Shown piece by piece: positions 48,701-60,700 of a DNA stretch of 64,000 nucleotides. The stretch spans positions 18,825,907 through 18,889,906 of the forward strand of contig OX457033.1 in NCBI GenBank assembly GCA_949752745.1, read 5' to 3'. The notes under the pieces were generated by a model. The model searched no databases and had not been told where the DNA came from. It worked only from the letters and a program-made list of their open reading frames with translations. Position 1 is the stretch's first letter, and every line of letters begins with the position of its first letter. The stretch comes from Protula sp. h YS-2021. Its lineage: Eukaryota; Annelida; Polychaeta; Sabellida; Serpulidae. The position numbers and the translations under genes were made by a program.

Positions 48701-51700
48701 ACTCCCTACTCCCCAACCCCCCCTCCCCACCCCCCATCTTCATTTTTTCGTGTACGTCACACGCTTACTTGTATTTCATCTGACTTCAAAGATCTGCCGT
48801 TTGCTTGTGCAGTTTGGGGAAAGAGGGGGGGGGGGGGGGGGGGGGAGGCGGAAGGAGAAACTTAAGCTATTAAGCCGCCTGCAGTTTGGAGAGGTGCAAC
48901 TGCAGGCGAAGTTGCTACTGCTCACTGGCTTACTATTTCTCTACATCTCTCATCGAAAAGTTGCCTTTCGGGGTCTCATACGACATCGTTTTCACTTTAC
49001 GCCAGCTCTGAAATATTGCCCAAATGTGATAACAAGAATGACGTTCCGCTGGCGGCATAAGATAATATCAATAAACGCGCCCTGCTTTTCCACGTACCCC
49101 TAATGTGTTTCCTCTTATCGATCACATTTTTTTTCTTCCCTCTTTTCTCATTTGTGGCTTTGTGGGCCAGAAAGTACAATGCACAACCAATACGCTACAA
49201 GACCCAGATATACGCGGGCAGTCGCTACGTGCATGACCAATCAGCTGTGGCGCATACACGCGCTGAACGTGCACATAACATCTTACACACTTTGCGTGCA
49301 CAACTCGACGCCACAAGTCTAGCTCGTACGATATGCAGTGCTTCTAAAACGTGTACAACATTTTATTTTTCTAATATTCTTCAAGAAATAACCCATTGAA
49401 GGAAGTATTTTTGCGTTTTAATTTTTGTCAAGTGTTTAATATTTCGCTAGCGAAATAAGGTTCTAGTTCAAGAAATAACCCATTGAAGGAAGTATTTTTG
49501 CGTTTTAATTTTTGTCAAGTGTTTAACATTTCGCTAACGAAATAAGATTCTAGTTCAAGAAATAACCAATTGAAGGAAGTATTTTTGCGTTTTACATTTT
49601 GTCAAGTGTTTAACATTTCGCTAGCGAAATAAGGTTCTAGTTCTAATGTTGTACCTATGCCGACGTATTTCCGGATGGTATTCGCTTGTTTCACTTCCGT
49701 AAATGACGTCATAGCGCCGACATTGCGGGTTCGAACCCAGCTGACCAGTTCATCTGTTTGCGAGGGCATCTTGAATTTGTTGATCTTTATACGCATATCC
49801 TTTTTCTTCTTCATCCGGGAATCTTGCGATATCTGTAAGCAGAAATAACAGGAAGTATAGGCCATGCCATGGCGCAACACAAAAGCAAAGTTTGTTCATC
49901 AGGAGGCAAAGATCTCTGATAAGAGTCGACTGCTCTTTGGCTTTTTTTTTTAAAGACTTTTGTGACGTGGCGCTTTTGGGACATGCGTGAGGGGCTAAAT
50001 CTGGAACCTAAAACTTTTGTGACGTGGCGTTTTTAGCACAAGCGGGAGGGGCTAAAATTGGAACCTAAGACTTTTGTGACGTGGCGCTTTTGGGACATGC
50101 GTGAGGGGCTAAATCTGGAACCTAAGACTTTTGTGACGTGGCGTTTTTAGCACAAGCGGGAGGGGCTAAATCTGGAACCTAAGACTTTTGTGACGTGGCG
50201 TTTTTAGCACAAGGGGAGGGGCCTAAATCTGGAGCCGACGACTTTGATGTTCCAAGAACTTTTCTGGGTCGGTTCTCTAGGTTTTTTTTTTTTTTTGCCC
50301 CATTTTCTGCAGTGTCTTCTGGAGAAAAAAAATCAAAGCATTCCTACCCACTGCATAAACTATTTAGGACCACGAAGACTGGCATGAGTTGTTTTAGAGC
50401 AGTTTGAGTTTCTGGTGTGAAACAGTAGAACACAAAAACATGTTTATTGAATAAATATACTTTTGTTTGGTTTCAAACCGTTAGGATTTCCTCTCTTCTT
50501 GCTACAAGACCTACTTAAAAATCACTCCACCACTTGAGTAACAGCAACACGAAAATGTGTTTTTTTTTTTATCAGAGCGGCCAAGGCAGGACATAAAAAC
50601 ATCGACTCTCAAAACAGGTTCGACAGCAATATCACGGTAAGGATGCGATCCCCCCCCCCCCCCCCGCCCATATCACGGTAAGGATGCGACCCCCCCCCCC
50701 CCGCCCGCCCCGCCCACCCAGGAAAAACATACACAGAAAGAATCTGGGCGGAGGCTCCTGGCACTTGGAACACCTTTCAGACATCTAAGTTTCCCCTTTC
50801 GTTGCAAAACCTACACGGCTGGTATCACTGATGTTCTGGCCTTTCGATCGACTTCGCGATAAGGGAAGATTTTGTTAGCTTCTTATCAGGGATGTGTGTT
50901 TTTTTTAATAAAGTTAATCCAAAGTAGACAAAATGCAGTGCTATATTACAGACACGGTTGCTGCTTCATATCAGCTGCCACCTTCACGTTATCGTTGGAT
51001 CCTTTTTCGACAGAAAGAGACCAGAGCACCCCTTGCAAATAGTCCTTAACAAAACAAATGGGCAACTGACTGTTTAGGACATGGTTATTGAAAAATACTA
51101 ATCAAAACTAACTGATTTTGTTTCCGTGATTCACCTCCCGCACTTTTCAACCACTTTTTAGAAAATTCCTGAGGCTTTGGTCCAGAAATATCCAAATCTC
51201 TATAAATTAAACTAAACTGTGATTTATTAATTTGACTCCACCCAAAAAACAAGTCGCACAGACCCGACCTTACAAAGAACACGCTCATTGGCATTTCCAC
51301 ATGTATTTCGCATGAGAACTAAAAATGGTATTTATTTCGTGGAAGGAAATTTTAAGACTGTCTTCATTTTTACTTTAAATCAACCCCTCCCTCCGTCTGT
51401 CCATGCGCCCCTCGGGCTGTCTCGCTATCCCTCTCTTGTGGAACAGCAGGGCGTTTCTAATCGCTTGTCACATAAATAAGGCAGCTCATAGAATCCCACT
51501 CTCATAAACCAGGCAAGCTGGCAGCCTGTTTTAAGGCTGGAAGTGTTTGGGCGAAGCCAAAGGTTAACGTGCCATCGTTCATACAATAAACGCCAGCAGT
51601 GTCATTTCTCAGGCAATCATGAAACAACTACACTTCGTTCCTCATCACAAGTTGGCACTCTGCACTGGTACCGAGACGCAGATTTATGTGCTAAAGGTCA

Positions 51701-54700
51701 AGCGTAATGTACTTTTTTTTTTCAAAGGTGTTTATTGTGTTTCTTTATTCCATTCATTGTGACGTCACAATGACTGTTGTGACGTCAGAATAGAGACGAA
51801 TGGCTAACTCATGAGATTGGGTGTCACAACCTGCAAGGGGTGTCTTAACACAAAGGAGCATCCCGAAAACTGCCGAGCAAAACAAATCGACACTGAACGT
51901 GTACTTTTCTCTGCTTTTGAGGCCATGTAATCTAATCAGTGAATGCAAAGACCGTTCCGCAATTAATCAGGTGCTGTTTTTTACTTACTTCGATTTCAAG
52001 CCGTGTTAAATCTTTAAATCCCCCCACCCCCCCCCCCTCCCCCACCCCACCACCGATAAAGGAAGGACTTCAAAGGTGGGACTAACTATCGCTTGGGCAG
52101 CCAACAACCCTACTTTCAGGCATTACATTTTATGAATGCATAATCCCGGCAGAAACACCAGTACCGGCGCAGCGAAAAATATGCATGATTAACCTCCATT
52201 ATGGCAAAACAATTTGGTATACAATCACTTTGAATAAAAAAAAATTAACACTTTGAATTACTCAGAACTGCTCTACCTTTTTCGATTCAAAAGTCTCATG
52301 AATTTGATCCATGTAAAAATATTTAGCGGGAAAATAACTGTACACCTTCTATATAACATGTTATTGAATTACGACCATTCTAAAGACTAGCATATATGCA
52401 GTATTGTGTAACAAAACGACGTACTATAAACCAGTAGGCTGTTTACATTGGCCAATGTTTTGTCATGAAAAACAAGACTAAACAAACATATCATTAGCTG
52501 CAACGATACGCACACCAGCTTTTTCTATTATTATTCTGACTGATTTCTTGAAGTTTTTTTCATGAACTTTTCTGTTTTCATGCCCTTCTTTGTGATATAG
52601 ACCACGGTACGTTTTAGTCATATTTTCTGAGATTTATCTGAATTGATTTTTTTTTTTCGATTTGTTTTTTACACATTTTTTTTTTTTTTTTTTGTTTTTG
52701 TTAAATGTTTGTTGTTTGTTTGTTTGTTTTTTTTTTTTTTGTTTTTTGTTTTTTTTGTTTTGTTTCGGTCAAGTTCAGAGCGGCATTAATTATTTACAAA
52801 ACTAGACAGTTGTAATAATATCAAAACGGTTTGCTTTCAGCATAGTTGGATTTCAAGTCCAGGAGCTGGCGATGAAGAATACATAACTGATCCCCAGCGT
52901 TGCCATGGTGACAGAAACCATATCCTGACATACGGGCATTTCTTGGTGAATTCATCATTTCGTCGTGAATGGGGTTGAATCTCGAAGATATCGCCCCTTT
53001 TATCACACATTCTGGGATTCTGAAACCAAGCGAGCTCTTATGGGACTCCTAAAAATTAGGAGGATGGCGATGCCGTGACGATCTACGCATCCCCAGAAAA
53101 AAATGGCGCGATCGCTTATGCACTGGCATCCTCTTCGTTGAGCAATGCATGATACGGGTTTACGGTAAGTTATAATCATCTTGCTATAAAAAAACACATA
53201 ACTACGGTCCTTAAAACAGGGTACGTAGACTGTTATTGCCCCTGCGCCATTTTTTTTTCATCACACAAAAAGTACTGAGAAAACATCCCATGCTCTGCCA
53301 AAGCTGCTATTGATTTGTACTGAGGGAGAAACAAGTCAACTTAAAAAGGCGTATACGAGAGAGCAACAGTTCTGTTATAAGTGCAGCTTCTATCACTAGC
53401 TTCGGGCATTGCAGGCACTATCTCCTCTTGGAGGGTGGGGGGCTGGGGGGGGGGGGGGCGGTGGGGGGTGTAAGACACCTGTACGCCATTTCGTTATCGA
53501 TCCCGACCAGTGATTTCCCGCCATCGGATACTCAAGGTGTCTCTGGTGACACAGCAGTCTGGATCGCTAAGCGTCACTTAATGCGAACGTGACTTGTGAA
53601 TTTGCTCAGCTACGGAGACTAATTCTGAGTTCGACAGTATGAAAAGGCACGGCGGATTTAAATCGGTCACGTGATAACTCAAGCCCGGCTTTAAACCGCA
53701 GCATGAAAAGTACATGGAGGGGGTGGGGGGGGGGGGTTCAGTTTTGCTTAGATAAGCGCGGTTGAACATGAAAAAACTTGACAAATCCTAAGTTAATCCG
53801 TTTGAAAAGAGCATTTGATATACTATTTAATCATATTTTCCACTCATCATTCCCCTCCGGAAGCTTTGTTTCCAAACAGGACTACTTTTGTCGTTATTCT
53901 GAAGGTTTCTTCTTTTTTCCCGTATTTTATTTGTTTTCTGTGTGGATGGTTTCGAAGACTACTCCTCCTGCACTTCTCTGAGCGTCCTACTTACAGGCAG
54001 GCATTCTTCTTTCTTTTATTTTTTCTTTCTTTTTTTTTTCTCTTCTCTTTCTTTCTTCACTTTCTTATAATATCGCTCTACTACAAGGACGAGACTTTCT
54101 AATGACCCTCCCAAACAATCAGCAATGCGTCTTTTTTAGTGGTTAGTCTGAGCAATCCAGCCATCTCTGTCCCGAATCTGGGGCTTAGAGCGCCACAATG
54201 ACCTTGCACTGAGCGCCGGCAAATATTACGTTACATTCAATGACTTTATTGTCAGATCCAAAACACAGGCCTTCTGTCTGATTTTCAAACAAAAGTTGCA
54301 GTACTCAGGAAAAGATTTGTTTGTTTGTTTTTACAATAAATTATAAACACTCGTAATTTGAGAAAAAAAGTCCAGATAACATGGAAGTTACACCCATGGC
54401 TTTAAACCAGGCTACAGTAAATCTTTCATGAATACACTGGGAACCTTTTTCGAGTAAAACACTGAGCAGTCAGGGGTGCACATAAGACCTTCAGATTTCG
54501 CCATGGCGAAGGTGAAATCCATTTGGCGAAGGTGAACAGAGTAACTACCGATGTAGCTCTATAAAGACATAAACTGGACAATATAGTTAAGAAAATGTGT
54601 AGTTAATATGCAATAAACAAATTAAGTTACAGTTTTAGTAAGAAGGTTAACTTGGCGAAGGTGAATTCGATTTGGTGAAGGTGAGCTCAACGTTCTTCGC

Positions 54701-57700
54701 CAAACTGGCGAAGATAACAAAATCCTTATGTGCACCCCTGCAGCAGGAAACATTATTCATCTTAAGCCCGAAGAAGTACGGACATTTCTGTCAGCGCGCA
54801 GAGCTCCCCTCCAACATCCACATCTTCGGAAAAAAAAATACAGACCGTGATATATTTTGGTATGTTTCAATGAGATTTTAAACCTTTAATTGGGCGCCTT
54901 ATAAAGCTTGTTTTTCTGCTAAAATCTTAATGAGAATGAGAAACAGCGAGACTGCCACTCAAACTACAGTCCAAGCAGATTTTTTAAAGACAGACATAAA
55001 ATCGTTAAAATCAAGTTATCCTTTTTTCTTCACGCAGCAGCGCATGACAGATGGCTTTTTCAGTTTTCTTTTTAAAGAAGAAAGTACAATTCTTAAGGTC
55101 TTTGGAACAATATATATGGAACAACAACAACTGAGAAAGAATGAAATGGCATTCCCACCCTCTCCCCTCTACCCCCCCCCCACTCCCCCCTCCCCCACCT
55201 TTTTCTGACAATTTAAACTTTAAACGATTTAGTGACATCGTTTTCATTCTCACAGCTCAAAGGATTAGGGTTCCGTGCTAGGTTTGCAACGAACCCTTCT
55301 GTCCCTGTTGCGTTTGCCTTGACCGGAAAATCACCGGGTCGGGGCTGTGCGGCGAGGGGGGGAGGGGGGGGACTGCGGGCCGGGGGAGGGCGGCGGGGGG
55401 GGGGGGGGAGAACGGCACTCCTAGGTATAATTTGGTAGCACATAGGCCCCACTCCTCCCTTTTCACCAAAATATCTGCAATATCTGAGATAAAATGACAA
55501 AATAAAACTCAATATCAATTTTTGCGTCGTTGACTTCATACTCTAAGCAGGGCTCTCGTGTGTAATCATCTTGTAATTAAGTGCGTGTTTATTATCTTCA
55601 CCTTTCAACGACCAGTTTATAATTAAACAAAAAGTCTGAGTTTTTTATTATTATTATTATTATTATTATTCATTTTTTTATTCATACACGCATCACAACA
55701 GTAAATTGCTTTAAAAAAAGAAGTCGCACGCTTTTGCCCTTCTGTGTGTTTGATTCTGCGCTAGCCTGATTTCCTTAAATGAAAGGGAAAAACAACGCTC
55801 AGTGCAATAAGGTCTGTACGAACAAGGTGGTGTGCTATTCCAATACAGGTATTTCCTATGCGCAAACACCAGTGTTTTTATTAATTAACACCAGTTATCA
55901 CCAGGGTGCCCTTCATCTGGGGTTTAAATGGCATCACTACCCAACCCTACCACTACCCAACCCTACCACTACCCAACCATACCACTACCGAACCCCACCA
56001 CTACCGAACCCCACCACTACCCAACTCTACCACTACCCAACCCCACCACTACCCAACCCCACCACTACCCAACCACACCACTACCCAACCCCACCACTAC
56101 CCAACCCTACCACTACCCAACCCTACCACTACCCAACCATACCACTACCCAACCATACCACTACCGAACCCCACCACTACCCAACCCCACCACTACCCAA
56201 CTCTACCACTACCCAACCCAACCACTACCCAACCCCACCACTACCCAACCACACCACTACCCAACCCCACCACTACCCAACCATACCACTAACCAACCCT
56301 ACCACTACCCAACCCCACCACTACCCAACCCTACCACTACCCTACCCCACCACTACCCAACCCTACCACTACCCTACCCCACCACTACCCAACCCTACCA
56401 CTACCCAACCCTACAACTACCCAACCATACCACTACCCAACCCAACCACTACCCAACCCCACCACTACCCAACCCTACCACTACCCTACCCCACCACTAC
56501 CCAACCATACCACTACCCAACCATACCACTACCCAACCCCACCACTACCCAACCATGCCATGACCCAACCCCACCACCTAACAAAACAGAAAACAAATCG
56601 ATATTATTTGTGATACAGAGAATGGCAGAAAATAATAATAATAATAATAATAATAATTATTATTATTATTATTATTATTATTATGTTTTGTTGGTGATGG
56701 TGGTGGACACCGTTTGAGGTACTGTTGACAGTCTATTTGCCATGTTCTTCCACCAGTATGCAGTCAGCTCCCGGTTCAAAATCAGTTTTCTGGGTCAGTA
56801 TTGACTACCGTACTGATTACCATAGAAACCAGCAATGTGCGGTCTCACAACCACATATCGATTTCATTCCGTGACGTTGATACTTGTGCTTTATACTCCC
56901 GCTTGAAGGTGTCTCAACCAATCAGAATCGACTACACTTGTCATTCAAATGCAAAGAATTTGCACTCTGCAGAGGAGATGGGGGCTGGCCCTCGACGTTC
57001 TAAGGAAGGGCACAACCCTGGGCACACGACGCCCTAACGATAGATCGGAGTACATGCACGGGTTCCAAGACTACCTGAACACAGATCAGCACACAAACAC
57101 CGGATTCCAAGACTACCTGACTACAGATCAGCACACAAACACCGGGTTCCAAGACTACCTGACGACAGATCAGCACACAAACTGCGGGTTCCAAGACTAC
57201 CTGACGACAGATCAGCACACAAACTCCGGGTTCCAAGACTACCTGACGACAGATCAGCGCACAAACTCCGGGTTCCAAGATTACCTGACGACAGATCAGC
57301 GGACAAACACCGGGTTCCAAGACTACCTGACGACAGATCAGCGCACAAACACCGGGTTCCAAAACTACCTGACGACAGATCAGCGGACAAACACCGGGTT
57401 CCAAGACTACCTGACGACAGATCAGCACACAAACTGCGGGTTCCAAGACTACCTGACGACAGATCAGCACACAAACTCCGGGTTCCAAGACTACCTGACG
57501 ACAGATCAGCACACAAACATCGGGTTCCAAGACTACCTGAATACAGATCAGCACACAAAACACCGGGTTCCAAGACTACCTGACTACAGATCAGCACACA
57601 AACACCGGGTTCCAAGACTACCTGACGACAGATCAGCACACAAACTGCGGGTTCCAAGACTACCTGACGACAGATCAGCACACAAACACCGGGTTCCAAG

Positions 57701-60700
57701 ACTACCTGACGACAGATCAGCGCACAAACTCCGGGTTCCAAGATTACCTGACGACAGATCAGCACACAAACTCCGGGTTCCAAGACTACCTGACGACAGA
57801 TCAGCACATAAACACCGGGTTCCAAGACTACCTGACGACATATCATAGCACAAGCACCGGGTTCCAAGACACCCTAACTACACATCAAAGCACAGATGCC
57901 AGGATCCAAAATGCCCTGACGACTGATAAGATCACAGGCATCGGATTCCAAGACGCAATGACGACAGATCAGAGCACGTGCAAGGTGCCGAAGCCAACGC
58001 CTAGAGCCAGTGCACTACTAATATGGATAAACGTGCAGCGCGCCCAAAAGGGGGGTTATTGAAGTATGTCCTGACTTGACTATCACAGAACGTAAACTAC
58101 ATCTTGACGAGGGTTTGTGAAAAAAATACAGCATGTCTAATGTACAACAGCACGTCTATGTTCGCAAAAGAACGCTTTCAAACATTACCCCAATGCCACT
58201 TTCGTTTATACAACGCGGAAAAATGGCATGATAATATCTATAGTCCGCATACCGCTATTTACATTGGTGTATTAAAATAAAGAACAGCTGAGACAGTGTA
58301 GAATCATTTTAATCTGCCTGGAACGAAGCAAAAGATGTGGGTAGGCACACACAAGAGGTGAAAGAAAAGCCCATGACTTTCTATGTAAAGCTTGGCGGTT
58401 ATTTATATAAGATCAAATTCAAGTGATTTTACCTGTGCATTGTATGCCATGTGTGTGGTCTACGTTTTCACATTTCCACCCACCATTTAGAAACTTACTC
58501 CAGTACATAAAGCCGACTTTGTTTGGTAAAACCCTCCAACCCTTCTAACTTCCGCGTCCTCACAGCACACAAACATCCAAAACAAAAAAACCCATCAGTC
58601 CCTTTACCTAGAAGACTTATAACGTGGAAACCACGCGATATGCACTTTGGTACGGAACACGGCTTTCGCGATGGCCCAGAGACCAAGCTTTGACCCCGGC
58701 AATCGCTCTAGTGGTAAATAAAGAAGTAACGTTGATTGATTCAAAAAAAAGTCGGGCAAGTAACTTTTGAACCGCGAAAAGTACATGAAGATGGTCGTCC
58801 GCACTATAAAACAGTGTGAGGGTAGCTCGAAAGTACATGAAGATGGCCGTCTGCACTATAAAACAGTGTGAGGGTAGCTCGAAAGTACATGAAGATGGCC
58901 GTCCGCACTATAAAACAGTGTGAGGGTAGCTCGAAAGTACATGAAGATGGCCGTCCGCACTATAAAACAGTGTGAGGGTAGCTCGAAAGTACATGAAGAT
59001 GGCCGTCCGCACTATAAAACAGTGTGAGGGTAGCTCGAAAGTACATGAAGATGGCCGTCCGCACTATAAAACAGTGTGAGGGTAGCTCGAAAGTACATGA
59101 AGATGGCCGTCCGCACTATAAAACAGTGTGAGGGTAGCTCGAAAGTACATGAAGATGGCCGTCCGCACTATAAAACAGTGTGAGGGTAGCTCGAAAGTAC
59201 ATGAAGATGGCCGTCCGCACTATAAAACAGTGTGAGGGTAGCTCGAAAGTACATGAAGACGGTCGTCTGCACTATAAAACAGTGTGAGGGTAGCTCGAAA
59301 GTACATGAAGATGGCCGTCCGCACTATAAAACAGTGTGAGGGTAGCTCGAAAGTTCACTTGTCTCTTCCGCTTGCCTTTCTAAGCCGACAAGATCCTTTC
59401 TAACCGTCCTACAAATTTTAATAAAAGTTTGGGTTTTGAGCGTGATTTTAAAGTATGATAACAATATCGAACATTAAAATAATTTTTTAAAAGAAAGGCT
59501 GTCAGCGCATGTTTGAAAGAATGCAAGTTCCGATTTATTCCTTAATACAATGGCAAGCGATCCCCACAGTTGTTTTTGCCGGGGGACATTCATTTGTTGT
59601 AGAGGAGGGGCGGGAGGGATCACAGTTACTATGGGCGCAGGTGAGCACTGGTCTTTGTGATAACTTCAAGTATTCAGGTGCCAGGCCGTGTACAATCTTG
59701 AACACCAAGGTATGTATTTTGAATTTTGATCTTTCAATCACTAGCACTTAGTGTAAATTCTTAAGCAGAGTAGTCATAGTGATGTCAGGGTTTTGCCTAA
59801 CCTTTTTAATCAGTCTTGCAGAATCTTGCATCATCATCTAGGGATCCTGAATGGGGTGGCCAGGGAGACCGCAATATAAAGCATTACAATAATCAAAACG
59901 TGAGATTACCGATGAGAGATTACCAATGAGAGATAACCGATGACAGATAAACAATGAGAGATAACCAATGAGAAATAACCGATGAGAGATAACAAATGAG
60001 AGATAACCAATGAGAAATAACTAATGAGAGATAACCAACGAGAGATTACCAATGAGAGATAACCGATGAGAGATAACCAATGAGAGATAACCAATGTGAT
60101 ATAACCAATGAGACATAACCGAAGAGAGATAACCAATGACAGATAACCAATGACAGATAACCAATGAGAGATAACCAATGAGATATAACCAATGAGATAT
60201 AACCAATGAGAGATAACCAATGACAGATAACCGATGAGAGATAACCAATGAGAGATAACCAATGAGATATAACCAATGAGAGATAACCAATGCATGACCG
60301 ACAACCTTTGCATCTGATTCACTTAAAACGTGTCGAATTCGTTTCATCCATGCAGTAGCAGCAGATCCTGTTGTTTGTTAATTAAGACACCCCCACTAAG
60401 ATGACTTTTACAACGGCCTTGAAAATGAACATAATCTCACATTCTCCGATCTTTATTACGTTAGCACACGGCAAATTGTGTATTAATTGATGGGAGGCCA
60501 TAGGCGGTGTGACCTTTTATTGCCGAATTTATTGCTTTGTTTACGAGTTCAACTGCGCAATAAAGACCGAGGGCAGGCAGGTTATTTTGGCTATCATATC
60601 TAGAACTGTTTTGCATAAATATACCGCATTGTGGGCGGCTTGGAACCGCGACCAAAATCTGAAGCTCCCACCTAAAATGCACTCGCGAAAAAACCACGTA

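Noticed and set aside
49725..49740. GGGTTCGAACCC, resembling a tRNA T-loop
   Set aside because: It lies inside a coding exon of TGFBR3 and no cloverleaf forms around it.
55213..55345. Possible exon at 55.2-55.3 kb (plus acceptor TTCTCACAG; minus frame FVANLARNPNPLSCENEND)
   Set aside because: No family similarity in either direction and not needed by the TGFBR3 phases.
55779..56717. 312-codon plus-strand frame rich in PTTTQPHHY
   Set aside because: Product of a 16-bp tandem repeat, open in several frames; no domain and no conserved flank.
56949..57867. 299-codon plus frame (GFQDYLTTDQHTNT repeats) and 187-248 codon minus frames
   Set aside because: A 42-bp array open in several frames; a single-base insertion near 57558 changes the repeat reading, showing no coding constraint.
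38575..60296. CRISPR-like arrays (regular short repeats at 38.6 kb and 59.9 kb)
   Set aside because: Period 15 with no unique spacers, in an intron-bearing eukaryotic genome; simple minisatellites.
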